The notes under the pieces were generated by a model. It was not told where the DNA came from. It saw nothing but the letters and a program-made list of their open reading frames with translations, and did no database searches. A stretch of DNA of 24,141 nucleotides from Bacteroidales bacterium UBA6192 (lineage in GTDB: Bacteria > Bacteroidota > Bacteroidia > Bacteroidales > F082): NCBI GenBank assembly GCA_002422725.1, contig DITE01000105.1, forward strand, positions 1 to 24,141, read 5' to 3'. Positions 7,732-17,500 of the stretch are shown piece after piece. Both the position numbers and the translations under genes were made by a program. Positions within the stretch are counted from its first letter, which is position 1. Each line of letters opens with the position of its first letter.

Positions 7732-8241
7732 CTAATGCATGACATCGATACATGTATAAAAACGACGGGTATACATTTCACTATTCAGATCACTGATGGT
7801 TACCCCATACGGTTCGCCGGAAGATGCGTGAATAAATTTCGAATTCATGCCGTTCGCTTCACAAATAATGCCTACATGACCAATTTGTGTATTGTCCTGA
7901 TAACCATAAAAGACCAACACATCACCAAGCCTGAATTCCTCAGGTTTCAATGAAATTCCGAATGATTTGTATTCGCCCGAACTGCGGGGCACATCAATGC
8001 TGAACTTCTGAAACACAAAATAAACAAAGCCTGAACAATCAAATCCTTTGCCGGGATCCATGCCGGCATACTGATAGGTCGTTCCAAGATATTTTTTGGC
8101 AAATTCGATGAGTTCGTTTCTCCGATCGTTCACAGCAATCCCTTCCGGCGCTTCCAACTCAGCAAACGGAATATCCGTTTGAGGCTGCATGCAATTGGCA
8201 AACAGCATGATAAAAACAACATTTGAAAAAATCCTAAACAT
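7732..8241 (-). CDS. NlpC/P60 family cell-wall hydrolase, exported
   Basis: This 169-residue enzyme is the only minus-strand gene in the window. After a short N-terminal hydrophobic segment comes a single NlpC/P60 domain (about 43-165) with the full catalytic set: Cys69 in FDCSGFV, His122 in GHVGII and His138 in FIHASSG. Such enzymes cleave D-Glu-diaminopimelate or related bonds in peptidoglycan peptides. The N-terminus ends LFANC (Cys17), a lipobox with Asn before the Cys rather than Gly/Ala/Ser, so lipidation is uncertain and export by signal peptidase I is possible. It lacks the SH3 domains often seen in larger relatives. Its upstream region is shared with the response regulator gene; a TACCTTTG -7-like box lies on the minus strand at 8358-8365. 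Confidence 0.92.
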   Translation of the reverse strand: MFRIFSNVVFIMLFANCMQPQTDIPFAELEAPEGIAVNDRRNELIEFAKKYLGTTYQYAGMDPGKGFDCSGFVYFVFQKFSIDVPRSSGEYKSFGISLKPEEFRLGDVLVFYGYQDNTQIGHVGIICEANGMNSKFIHASSGEPYGVTISDLNSEMYTRRFYTCIDVMH

Positions 8242-8357
8242 ACATGCTCCTCGAAATCCAGTTTTACAAGTAAGTATTCACCTGCGGACCATCATTTCCT
8301 TATTGAGGTTTTAAACGGAAAATAATCAAAACCAGCAGGATACAACTGCCATGAGCA

Positions 8358-8365
8358 CAAAGGTA
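8358..8365 (-). promoter_or_regulatory. candidate -7 box for the NlpC/P60 gene
   Basis: On the minus strand the sequence reads TACCTTTG, a full match to the Bacteroidota -7 box TAnnTTTG. No good TTTG is seen about 20 nt further upstream. It would give a leader of about 110 nt. Confidence 0.35.
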
Positions 8366-8445
8366 AGCAATTAATCTGACCCTCGGAAGAATTGTGTGCT
8401 TAAAATATTATTTCTCTATTTATTTACTTCTTTACTTAATTACAT

Positions 8446-8453
8446 TACTTTTG
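8446..8453 (+). promoter_or_regulatory. candidate -7 box for the response regulator operon
   Basis: TACTTTTG matches TAnnTTTG and lies 73 bp before the ATG at 8527 in a strongly AT-rich stretch. A clear -33 TTTG is missing, so the call is tentative. The 285-bp gap 8242-8526 otherwise holds no gene. Confidence 0.35.
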
Positions 8454-8526
8454 ACGATTGATGATCCTTGTATATGCATTAATTTCAGGAAATTACAACA
8501 CGTATTGATTCAATTAACCGCCAAAC

Positions 8527-9279
8527 ATGATGCCACCCATTACTTCACCTAAGCTTACAGCCATCATTGTTGATGACGAACTACACGGCCGGGAAAACCT
8601 GAATAAGATCATCGGGACTTACTGTCCCGAAGTTGAGGTGCTTGGCCTTGCCGAGTCGGCGGTGCAGGCAAAACTTTTGGTATACAGCCTGAAACCTGAT
8701 GTAATTTTTCTGGATATCAACATGCCGGTGCTTGATGGCTTCGACTTTCTGGAAGAATTTGACGACCGGAACTTTATGGTTGTGTTCGTAAGTGCTTTTA
8801 TGGAATATGGCATCAGCGCCGTAAAAGCAGGTGCTGCCGATTACCTGCTCAAACCCATCAGCATTAAAGAATTGAAGCTGACAATCAAAAAACTACTTGC
8901 TATTCATAGCAAATCGCAAAAGACAGAGATTCAGTACGACAATGACAAGCTCGTTATTCCGGCATCTCATGGTTTCAATGTACTTGCCGTGGACGAAATC
9001 GTCAGACTCGAAGGCGATGGCTGTTACACAACCGTGGTAATGAAAGACCAAAAAAAAACCGTTGTGTCACGAACTTTAAAAGACTTTGAAGATTCATTAC
9101 CAGGTGAAAAGTTTTTCAGAATCCACAAATCGCACCTGATCAACCTCAGATATGTAAAAGACTATTCGAACCTGAGCGGAAACTTCGTGACCATGGCCGA
9201 TGAAAGCAGGATAGAAATATCGCGACGTAAAGCCCCCGATTTTATCCAAAAAATTAAAACTTCGATGAAGACTGTCTGA
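8527..9279 (+). CDS. LytTR-type response regulator
   Basis: This 250-residue regulator has an N-terminal receiver (about 10-130) with acidic pair Asp16/Asp17, phospho-acceptor Asp63 in FLDINMP, Ser89 and Lys109 in YLLKPIS. A C-terminal LytTR DNA-binding domain (about 145-245) follows, with the typical VDEIVRLEGDGCYTTV, SRTLKDFEDSL, FFRIHKSHLINLRYV and ISRRK segments. It is encoded just 2 nt before the sensor kinase at 9282, and the pair forms an AgrA/LytR-type two-component system. Two ATGs start the frame (8527 and 8530); either could be used. Targets are unknown, and no LytTR site pair was identified by eye. Confidence 0.95.
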   Translation: MMPPITSPKLTAIIVDDELHGRENLNKIIGTYCPEVEVLGLAESAVQAKLLVYSLKPDVIFLDINMPVLDGFDFLEEFDDRNFMVVFVSAFMEYGISAVKAGAADYLLKPISIKELKLTIKKLLAIHSKSQKTEIQYDNDKLVIPASHGFNVLAVDEIVRLEGDGCYTTVVMKDQKKTVVSRTLKDFEDSLPGEKFFRIHKSHLINLRYVKDYSNLSGNFVTMADESRIEISRRKAPDFIQKIKTSMKTV

Positions 9280-9281
9280 AA

Positions 9282-12269
9282 ATGACCGCAAAAAGCTTAT
9301 CATCGGCTCTTGTTTTTCATTTTCTCTCTGTTTGCATTTTTGCGCAAACACCTTCCTATTCGCATTATACAACAGCTGAAGGTCTGGCTTCATCCACAGT
9401 GTTCAGCATGATACAGGACAGCAAAGGCTTGATCTGGTTTGCAACCTTAAATGGGGTAAGCAAGTTCGACGGCAGTCAGTTTACAACATACAGAACCGTT
9501 GACGGTTTAAATTCCAACTCTATCATATCAATCGTTGAAGGTGAGAAAGGTGAGTTGTATTTTGGCAACTTCGAAAAAGGGGTCAATGTGCTTAAAAATG
9601 GGAAAATACAAAACTATTTTCAGGAAGTACAGGGCGAGCAATTCCCGATCAACACGCTTATTTTCTCTCCGCAAAGCAATAATCATCATAACATATATGC
9701 ATTTATCAAACAAAGGTCGCTCAATGTGATCCGTGAAAATGCAGCTTCCGTTGTTTCAAGCCAGAAGATCAACATGAAGGTTTTGGATCTGATCAAACTG
9801 GAAAAACTCTCCAATGGCGAAATCGCTGTTCTGACTACAAAAGGTCTTTCGACAATTCAAAACGATACGGTAAAAAAGCTTGATGTTACGAACTTACCCG
9901 ACACCGAGGTTTTTAGCCTTGCCAACATTGATGATGGCAGCTATTTTATCGGTTTAAAAGGCAAGATTTGTCAAATAAAAGAAAATCGGGTTATCAGGGA
10001 GATAAATATAGGAGTAACGGGTGAAAATGAGGTGTTTAGTTTACTTCTCGACAGAAACAGGAATCTCTGGTTCACGATAATGAACAAAGGGATCTTTTTC
10101 ATACCTGATGGCTCGGACAACATTGTGGATATCGGAACCAGGATTGGCTTGCAGCAAACACTCGTTAACTATATTATTGAAGACAAGGAGGGGAACATCT
10201 GGCTGAGTACATATGGAAAAGGGGCATATTGCCTGAAGAATCTTTATTTGAAGAACTTTTCTGAAGCGGATGGCATGAGTAGCAATATCGTGAATTCCAT
10301 TGCAAAAGCAAAGCCGGAAAAGATACTCATCGGAACAGTTAATGGGATCAACATTCTGGAAAATGGAACAGTTTTGCGTGTCCCAAGCAAAACAGGAATA
10401 GGCTTAATTGAATACATCCATCATATCAAAAAAATTGACAATGAGTTGTATATATGCGGTGTATATGGCCACTTTGAAACAAATACCATGATTTTCAACG
10501 GACTAAAACTTCAATTGAGCACCCGAAATGCATTTAATAAAACCACTAACGGTCTTTATCTTTTTGGAACTCCTGGAAATAGTGTGATTGTGAGGCAGAA
10601 ATTCTATCCATTGCCGCATGATTTATACAAGTTTTTTGTTTTTGGCGACAATCCGAGTGCCAACCGTATAAATGAAATCATACAAGACACTGATAAAAAT
10701 ATCTGGATTGGTTCCAGCCAGGGTTTGTGTAAAGCCCTTTCTCCTGAAACTATTCAGGATACTATTTGGAAAAAAACATTTTTCCCTGAAAACCCCGTAT
10801 TGAATTCCCGGATAAACGCCATAACTGAAGATCAACATAAGAAAGTGTGGTTTGCCGGAGAAAAGGGAGTAGCTTCCTATGATCTTACAAACGATTCCAT
10901 CAGCACCTTCACAACCATTTTTGGATATGATTTATCGGCTTCAACCTCAACGATATCAGACAATCAGGGCAGACTCTGGATCGGGAATATGAAAGGACTT
11001 TATGTGTTTGACAGCATTTCTGTCAAACATCTGAGTGTTCACACTGGCCTTCCTTCCAATGAAGTTTTATCTCTTTATATGGACAGAGAAGAAAATCTGC
11101 TCTACATCGGGACAACCAATGGCCTTTCGGTGATTGACATCCAAGCATTCGACAAACAGAGGGTCTCGGCACCTAATGTAATCCTAACAGGAATAAGAGC
11201 AGGTGATTCTGTTTTTTCTGACTACGACAACCTTGTTTTCAAACCACAACAACATGATGTGTATGTAAACTTCGCAGGACTAAATTTTTCTTCGCCCGAA
11301 TCTGTTATTTACAAGTATTCCATTAATAATGAGTGGATGACAACGAATCAGCGATCTTTAAGCTTCATCAATCTTCGTCCGGGTGCTTATAAACTTCAGA
11401 TCATGGCCAAAGCTCAAAATACCGATTGGGGAAAGCCAACTCTGGTTACTTTTCGTGTCCTGCCAGGCGTTACTGAAACAATCTGGTTCAGATTAATGAT
11501 TATCGGGCTAATAATCACTTTTTCAATGCTCTATATTCGTTTTCGTTTGAATGCGCAGAAAAAGAAAACGAGAAATGAATTGGAACTTACTATTAGGATC
11601 AATGCGCTCAAGCATCAGGCTTTGTCGGCTATGATGAACCCGCATTTCATTTCCAACTCCCTCAATTCGGTGCAGTATCTGGTGAATAGTCACCGGTATG
11701 AAGAGGCCAATGAATACATCGCCATGATGGCCAAACTGATGCGGAAAAACCTCGATAGTGCAAGCAGCGGGTTTATACTTTTATCCGAAGAAATCGATCG
11801 CCTGAAGCTTTACCTTGATCTGGAAAAGATGCGCTTTCAGGATGGGTTTAGCTATGAAATTGGTGTTGGTACAAGCATAAGCCCAAGTGCTGTTTTGATT
11901 CCGAATATGATTATTCAGCCATTTGTCGAAAATTCACTTTGGCATGGTATTCTCAATAGCGGCCAGACCGGTTTACTCCTTGTTTCTTTCAATTTTGAAG
12001 ATGTTGAAATCAATGGTTTGGTCTCCAAATCTTTAATTATAAAAGTGACTGACAACGGGATTGGCATCCTCGAAGCGGGGAAACATAAAAAGAAAGACCA
12101 TATCTCGAATGGAATCCACATCATTGAAGAAAGACTTAAATTACTGAGCACCAAAATGAATCTCCCTAAGCCTATCATGTTTGAGGACCTGAGCAGCCGC
12201 GGCTCTGATTCTCAAGGAACCGAAGTCATCATATCGCTTCCGCGCCCACTTTACAAGATAATCATGTAA
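9282..12269 (+). CDS. propeller/Y_Y_Y sensor kinase of the LytS (His_kinase) class
   Basis: This 995-residue protein starts with a signal peptide (to about IFAQ). The periplasmic part (about 25-640) is a series of two-component-regulator propeller repeats with the usual DSKGLIWFATLNGVSKFDG, DKEGNIWLSTYGKGAY, DTDKNIWIGSSQGL and NQGRLWIGNMKGLYVFD units. A Y_Y_Y domain (about 645-728) comes next, then one transmembrane helix (about 733-757). The cytoplasmic part is a PF06580-type kinase with phospho-His788 in MNPHFISNSLNS and a HATPase region (IIQPFVENSLWHG, VTDNGIGI). It should sense an extracytoplasmic ligand and phosphorylate the LytTR regulator encoded 2 nt upstream. Unlike HTCS proteins, the regulator is a separate polypeptide. 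The ligand is unknown; glycans are a common guess for such propellers but nothing nearby supports it. Confidence 0.95.
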   Translation: MTAKSLSSALVFHFLSVCIFAQTPSYSHYTTAEGLASSTVFSMIQDSKGLIWFATLNGVSKFDGSQFTTYRTVDGLNSNSIISIVEGEKGELYFGNFEKGVNVLKNGKIQNYFQEVQGEQFPINTLIFSPQSNNHHNIYAFIKQRSLNVIRENAASVVSSQKINMKVLDLIKLEKLSNGEIAVLTTKGLSTIQNDTVKKLDVTNLPDTEVFSLANIDDGSYFIGLKGKICQIKENRVIREINIGVTGENEVFSLLLDRNRNLWFTIMNKGIFFIPDGSDNIVDIGTRIGLQQTLVNYIIEDKEGNIWLSTYGKGAYCLKNLYLKNFSEADGMSSNIVNSIAKAKPEKILIGTVNGINILENGTVLRVPSKTGIGLIEYIHHIKKIDNELYICGVYGHFETNTMIFNGLKLQLSTRNAFNKTTNGLYLFGTPGNSVIVRQKFYPLPHDLYKFFVFGDNPSANRINEIIQDTDKNIWIGSSQGLCKALSPETIQDTIWKKTFFPENPVLNSRINAITEDQHKKVWFAGEKGVASYDLTNDSISTFTTIFGYDLSASTSTISDNQGRLWIGNMKGLYVFDSISVKHLSVHTGLPSNEVLSLYMDREENLLYIGTTNGLSVIDIQAFDKQRVSAPNVILTGIRAGDSVFSDYDNLVFKPQQHDVYVNFAGLNFSSPESVIYKYSINNEWMTTNQRSLSFINLRPGAYKLQIMAKAQNTDWGKPTLVTFRVLPGVTETIWFRLMIIGLIITFSMLYIRFRLNAQKKKTRNELELTIRINALKHQALSAMMNPHFISNSLNSVQYLVNSHRYEEANEYIAMMAKLMRKNLDSASSGFILLSEEIDRLKLYLDLEKMRFQDGFSYEIGVGTSISPSAVLIPNMIIQPFVENSLWHGILNSGQTGLLLVSFNFEDVEINGLVSKSLIIKVTDNGIGILEAGKHKKKDHISNGIHIIEERLKLLSTKMNLPKPIMFEDLSSRGSDSQGTEVIISLPRPLYKIIM

Positions 12270-12348
12270 ACATTCCCGGGCTCCTTTACCGTTTGTTTGA
12301 AAATTCACTCCGCTGGTTTATTGATATCCCCCTTTTGTTTGTTTGCTA

Positions 12349-12379
12349 TTGCGCTTGCATTCTTTTGCATATAGTTTTG
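12349..12379 (+). promoter_or_regulatory. candidate promoter of the small gene at 12399
   Basis: TAGTTTTG (12372-12379) matches TAnnTTTG, and ATTG ending at 12351 lies 20 nt upstream, close to the TTTG -33 box at the usual spacing. A start near 12386 would leave about 12 nt before the TTG codon at 12399. Confidence 0.45.
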
Positions 12380-12398
12380 TTCAAAATCAAAAGACCAA

Positions 12399-12644
12399 TT
12401 GAAAGCAATACTTACTTTATTTGGGTTTTTCAGAAAAAAACCCACCGATCTGTCGCCTCTCCTTATTATTAAGAAAAATGCCGATGACGGTCTTATTAAA
12501 GAGTACAGATCAATCGAAGAGGCCATAGCTGAACTCGAAAACGATCCGAATATCTCTGTCGAGAAAATCGAGAAACTCCGTGTTTCTGTCAAAAACCTGA
12601 AGGACAAAAGAATAATCAAAATTAAAAATGGAGAAATTGTCTGA
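12399..12644 (+). CDS. small helical protein of unknown function
   Basis: This frame gives 81 residues: a hydrophobic start (ILTLFGFF), a basic linker, then a charged, probably helical part (SIEEAIAELENDPNISVEKIEKLRVSVKNLKDKRIIKIKNGEIV). The composition is protein-like, while the opposite-strand frame over the same bases is Ser/Phe-rich and looks like its shadow. No in-frame ATG exists; an in-frame TAG lies at 12372-12374, so TTG at 12399 is the only good initiation codon, and a candidate promoter just upstream supports it. The first segment could be a membrane anchor. No family is recognised, and it could be a remnant of a longer gene. Confidence 0.5.
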   Translation: MKAILTLFGFFRKKPTDLSPLLIIKKNADDGLIKEYRSIEEAIAELENDPNISVEKIEKLRVSVKNLKDKRIIKIKNGEIV

Positions 12645-12755
12645 TGAATCCTTTTTTTTGCATTATATCCGGCAATCTATTACCGCTTAGCTTAAATGCC
12701 TGGAAGGGGTTTATCGCCTAAAAAACATGAAGAACCTGATAAATAATAAATTGGT

Positions 12756-14099
12756 ATGAAAAATATAATTGCACTGATCTTCACGGTCATTCTTTCAAAC
12801 ATGCTGCTGGCGCAGGCACCGGAAAAAATAAGCTACCAGTTTGTGGTGCGCAACAACAATGGTGTGCTGATCACAAACAGCAACATAGGAATTCAGATCA
12901 GCATCTTACAGTTTACGATAAATGGCTCAGCTGTTTATGTCGAAAAACACAATACCATGACCAACATGAATGGATTGGCTAATATAGAAATTGGTGGTGG
13001 CACACCCATTTCCGGCATATTTGCTGCGATAGATTGGTCGAATGGGCCATTTTTTCTAAAAACCGAAACCAGCCCAGGAGGGGGAACAAATTATACGATC
13101 ACGGGCACAAGCCAGTTACTCAGCGTGCCTTATGCCTTGTATGCAAAAACGGCTGAAAGCCTGGTTGGGGGCCTTGTCGAAAGCGATCCTGTTTTCACGC
13201 TTGCACCAGCCTTTGGAATATCAGCAACAAATATCGTTGACTGGAATATGGCTTTCGGCTGGGGAAATCATGCCGGACTTTACCTCCCCTTCAGTTATTT
13301 GCCTGATTGGGTTGATATTACAAACAATCCATTTGCAATCACCGGGCCTGCACTAAATCAAATATTGAAATTTGATGGAACAAACTGGGTAAATGAACTG
13401 CCTGATTTTGCAGCAACGAACCACATTCACGGGGATGCCACCGGCACTGAGAGTGGTTTTATGAGCGGGCCTGATAAAACAAAACTTGATGTTTTGCAAA
13501 ATGCTGATGGCTCCGAAACCATACTCGCAGCTGGTACTGATATAACCATCTCAGGTGATGGAACGGGCACCAACCCTTATGTAATTGGATCAACAGCCGG
13601 TAACATACGCCATATTGGCGAGCTATTTGGCGGAGGCATTGTTTTTTATGTTGACGAAACCGGTGAACATGGGCTCATTTGCAGTTTGATTGACCTCTCC
13701 ACAGCTTACATTTGGAGTAATGCCAATGGACAAATCAGTGGAAACACCTGGGATGGACAGGCCAATACAAATGCCATTGTGGGCCAGTCTGGAATGACAA
13801 GCAGTGCCGCCAAACTCTGTGATGATTACACCAATGCTGATTATGGAACCGGCATTTTTTCGGATTGGTACCTCCCGGCTATTGCTCAAATCGAAACACT
13901 GAATAATTCATGTTACAAAATCAACATGACTCTTGAAAATGATGGAGATCCACTTACAGAAACCCTTTCATTGTTATATTACTGGACATCCAATGATTAC
14001 TATACCAATCAATCCTTAGCATATTTTATGGTTGCCGGCAGTGCATATTTTACAAACAAATCAGACTCACATTATGTGCGTGCAGTCCGGACTTTTTAA
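12756..14099 (+). CDS. secreted fibre-like protein with C-terminal DUF1566/Lcl_C domain
   Basis: This 447-residue protein has a signal peptide (to about MLLAQ) and three regions. Region one (about 20-130) is a conserved N-terminal domain (PEKISYQFVVRN, WSNGPFFLKTE, QLLSVPYALYAKTAES) shared with the partial gene at 23565. The middle (about 130-280) is a low-complexity shaft with phage-fibre-like text (HIHGDATGTESGFMSGPDKTKL, GTDITISGDGTGTNPYVI). Region three (about 283-447) is DUF1566/Lcl_C-like: GELFGGGIVFYVDETGEHGLICS, WSNANG, SDWYLPAIAQIETL, YWTSNDYY and YVRAVRTF. That fold resembles C-type lectin/formylglycine-generating-enzyme folds and usually binds surface ligands. It has no T9SS sorting domain. 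It is 11 bp before the mini cargo gene, so the two are probably co-expressed. Surface localisation is inferred. Confidence 0.85.
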   Translation: MKNIIALIFTVILSNMLLAQAPEKISYQFVVRNNNGVLITNSNIGIQISILQFTINGSAVYVEKHNTMTNMNGLANIEIGGGTPISGIFAAIDWSNGPFFLKTETSPGGGTNYTITGTSQLLSVPYALYAKTAESLVGGLVESDPVFTLAPAFGISATNIVDWNMAFGWGNHAGLYLPFSYLPDWVDITNNPFAITGPALNQILKFDGTNWVNELPDFAATNHIHGDATGTESGFMSGPDKTKLDVLQNADGSETILAAGTDITISGDGTGTNPYVIGSTAGNIRHIGELFGGGIVFYVDETGEHGLICSLIDLSTAYIWSNANGQISGNTWDGQANTNAIVGQSGMTSSAAKLCDDYTNADYGTGIFSDWYLPAIAQIETLNNSCYKINMTLENDGDPLTETLSLLYYWTSNDYYTNQSLAYFMVAGSAYFTNKSDSHYVRAVRTF

Positions 14100-14110
14100 T
14101 AAAAAATGAC

Positions 14111-14593
14111 ATGAACACAGCACGTATTTTCCTTATCGTATTTCTAACCGCTTTTGGTGTTCAGGTTTTGATGGCACAACAGGCACTACTCACCTCAGGT
14201 GGCACAATCAGTGGTAGTGGAGGCACACTGTCCTATTCGGTGGGCCAGGTTGCCTATTCGGGCATTGAAGGTTCAGGAGGTTCACTTATACAGGGCATGC
14301 AGTTGCCTTTCGAATTTTATGTTGTGGGTCTCGACGAATATCATGACATCAGCCTTTCGATGATCGTATTTCCAAATCCGACAAGCGGGCTTATAAAGTT
14401 AACCATTGATCATGAGATCATCAAGGGGTTGCAATATCAACTTCATGACTCTAATGGAAAACTACTACTTGGTCAACAAATAGTTGCAAACGAAACAGTT
14501 ATTGCCATGGGTGGTTTTCCACCAGCCATTTATTTCCTTTATATCACCCACGAAACATCTATACTCAGGACGTTCAAAATCATCAAAAACTAA
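14111..14593 (+). CDS. mini T9SS type A cargo protein
   Basis: This 160-residue protein has a signal peptide (to about LMAQ), a short conserved segment (TSGGTISGSGGTLSYSVGQV, then YSGIEGSGGSLIQGMQLPFE), a brief linker and a full type A sorting domain. The sorting domain shows VFPNPTSGLIKLTI, YQLHDSNGKLL, AIYFLYI and the basic end RTFKIIKN. Little remains as passenger once signal and sorting domain are removed, about 45-55 residues. It should be moved across the outer membrane by T9SS and attached or released at the surface. It sits between the fibre-like gene (11 bp) and the giant adhesin (4 bp), so it is almost certainly in their transcript. The paralogue at 23042 has the same plan. Passenger function is unknown. 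Confidence 0.9.
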   Translation: MNTARIFLIVFLTAFGVQVLMAQQALLTSGGTISGSGGTLSYSVGQVAYSGIEGSGGSLIQGMQLPFEFYVVGLDEYHDISLSMIVFPNPTSGLIKLTIDHEIIKGLQYQLHDSNGKLLLGQQIVANETVIAMGGFPPAIYFLYITHETSILRTFKIIKN

Positions 14594-14597
14594 TCCC

Positions 14598-17500
14598 ATG
14601 AAAAAAGTATTGTTACTATCCATATTTTTCCTGTTCGCTTTTTTTACACAAGCTCAGGTAAACGGATTTTCGCTTGTCGAACCCTCCTTTCCAACAGCAC
14701 ATAACCTTGGAACATCCTTTCCATTAAACGTTTCCTTCAACTGGACACCCACTACCACCAGCGCAATTGTGGTTATTGACTACGATGCGTCACTTGTTGG
14801 CTATGATGCCAGCTGCGCTTCGAGTTTGCCTGGCTGTCTGAGCATTTCGAACAGCGGTACACAGCTAACGGTTAACATTAGCAATTTACTGGCCTGCACC
14901 AATACAGGTGCGATAAGCTTTAACCTGTGTTTTAAGTTCAATTGCCCCGACTCATGCACCGGCACAACAAAAACAGCATTGTTTACAGCAACAATTACGG
15001 ACAATCTGCTTACCGAACAAAACTCCTCTTGTCAATCAAACGGGATATTGAACAACAGCACTACTTTATCACATAGTTTCTTTTCTTTCAACCAATTAAC
15101 CGCTGAAGTAACATACAAAGTGTGTTTCAACAATCCGGGTTGTTTCAAAATTGCCAATCCGGAATTTTCTGTTGCGCTTGCCCCATCAATTGGAACAATT
15201 ACCTCGGTATATGGCAATAACTTCACTTATTCACTCAATGGAAATAACATAACCCCCAATGTCAGTGCGTTCAACCCTTACGCAAATGATTGCTTTTACT
15301 ATGTGGTAAAATTACCTTGCGGCGAAGGGCTTGGGGAAACACTTACAAGCAATGTAACCTGGACAGGAACCAACTGTAATGTTCCGGAAAGCAATATACG
15401 CGGGCCTGTCCCGGCCAGTTATGTCATACCTGCAACTCCTGCAGCCAACTCCAATATTGTTGTAACAATGTCGGCAACGTCCAATTATTTCAGCTACAAC
15501 ATTTATAATACCGGCAACACCCCGCTAAACCTGATTGCCACCAATTATCTTCCACAGGTCCATTTGAAAAGTAATCCCAGCAATTCAGTGATGCAGAATA
15601 CTACTCAGGCAGGTCTGGTTGGCAGCATTAATTATTTTGACTGCAACAATGGCTCACAAGGAACTTTTCCATTGATTGGCAATGTTGCACTTGATCAAAA
15701 TGCCCCGTCAACAAATACAAAACTCTTTCAGCATCAGGTAACAGGACTTCTACCCGGACAATCGGTTAGTTTATACATGTATTATGATCTGACTTCATCG
15801 TGCAGTGGCGATGCAGGCACCCCCCCCTTCATTGATAGCCTGTCCGTTACCTATATCTGCGCCGGCACTGGAGCAAGCGACTGTGTGAGTTGCGATGAGG
15901 AAGGCGAAGAAGAAGTTATTGTTGAGTACAATCCGCAACCAAATATGGTTTGTGTTTTGAATCAGAATATTCCGGGTTGCCGTAACACTGGTGACACCCT
16001 CGATTTATGCTATGAATTCAGGAATAATGGAGACAATATATTAACCGGCGGGCTTTATAATGTTCAATTGCCTGCATGGCTCGAAGCCATTACATCGAGC
16101 GTTGTTTATACAGGGTTCTCATCTGATCCTGTTATTGTGCCATCTACGAACATTCAATTCACTTTACCTGATCTGGCATTCGGAACCAACACCTACAAAA
16201 TTTGTTTTAAAGCCGTTGTTCGCAATGGAGCGATTGGAGGCTCGCATACCGTCTGGACGGTTATTTCAGGTTCAAACCTTCCCAATCCACAAAACCTGTG
16301 CAGGACTTCGTTCAACATTTGTGCCTTTGCAGCTATTGGAATTGACAAGAAAGTTAAGGGCGATCTGGACGCAGATTTCACTTACAATGGCTTCGGAAGC
16401 CCTAATTCAACCGTTCAATATGAGATCACTATCACCAATACGGGTACTGTTGCAGTGGACAGCCTTGTGGTAATTGACAGGATTCCGCAGCCAGGAAACC
16501 TGACAATACTGGGAAGTCCCAATTCAGCTCCCATTCCCAATGATTTCCAGATGGAAATGTTGCCAGCAATACCAGATGTCAACTATACAGCTGAATATAC
16601 AAGCACACAGAATATCTGCACAGGCTGGCCGGCAACCGGTTTGCCATGCAATGCAGGCACCTGGGGAACAACAACTGCAAATGGAGGCGTTAGATTCACT
16701 TTCAACCCCGGATTTACCCTGTCGCCTGGTGCCAGTTATACATTTATGTTTGAAACACAAATTCCCGACACGGCTGATAATGGGATGGTTGATTGCAACA
16801 CTGCTGGCTTTATTGGAAAATCAACTACCGGAGGTTACACCATCAATCCAGTAGAAACAAATCCTGTATGTATTACTGCATACATAGATACATGCAATTT
16901 TCTGTGCAATTCAGACTTCGAAGATAATCAGGTTGTTGGCGAAGGTGGTCAGGGGTTCTTTGACCCGGAACTGATCTCTTGCTGGAATACAACCGAAGAA
17001 TTTATTGAAGTATGGGGTGATGGTTTTCAGAATGTACCCTCCTACTCGGGCAACCAGTTTATTGAACTTAATGCACATACGGTTGGAACACTTTTTCAGG
17101 ACTTTACAATTACGCCAGGTAGCACAACAACCATTACATTCGCCCATAGGGGTCGCGTGGGATTCACAAACGATATGAGTGTTGCCATCGAACCGGCCCC
17201 ACTGGGCAGCGGGACACAGGTAATACTCGGCACTTTTAGTGCTGTTACAACTGCCTGGACATTGAATACTGTAAGTTATACCTTCCCTAACAATGGTGTT
17301 ACTGCTTATGTACTGAGTTTTATTTCATTACCCGTTGGCGGCACCTCAGCCGGAGGCAATTTCCTCGATGCCATTACGATTGCCTGTCCATCAAGTATTT
17401 GTGGATTCAAATACCATGATCTGAACGGAAACGGAGTTTGGGACACAGGTGAGCCTGGTCTGGATAACTGGACAATCAACCTAAGTGGAACAATGACTTC

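Noticed and set aside
7630..7953. 107-residue plus frame
   Set aside because: Antisense to the NlpC/P60 catalytic domain and without features of its own.
8281..8339. Nested inverted repeats CCTGC/GCAGG and GGTTTT/AAAACC upstream of the NlpC gene
   Set aside because: Short stems with large loops; could easily be chance.
12305..12619. 104-residue minus-strand frame
   Set aside because: Ser/Phe-rich shadow of the more protein-like plus frame at 12399-12644.
12756..14099. Prophage tail fibre
   Set aside because: Shaft wording is fibre-like, but a signal peptide, a DUF1566 end and T9SS neighbours argue for a cell-surface protein, and no phage genes are present.
14484..14597. Upstream start for the adhesin
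   Set aside because: It would overlap the mini cargo gene and bury the signal peptide that begins at the ATG at 14598.
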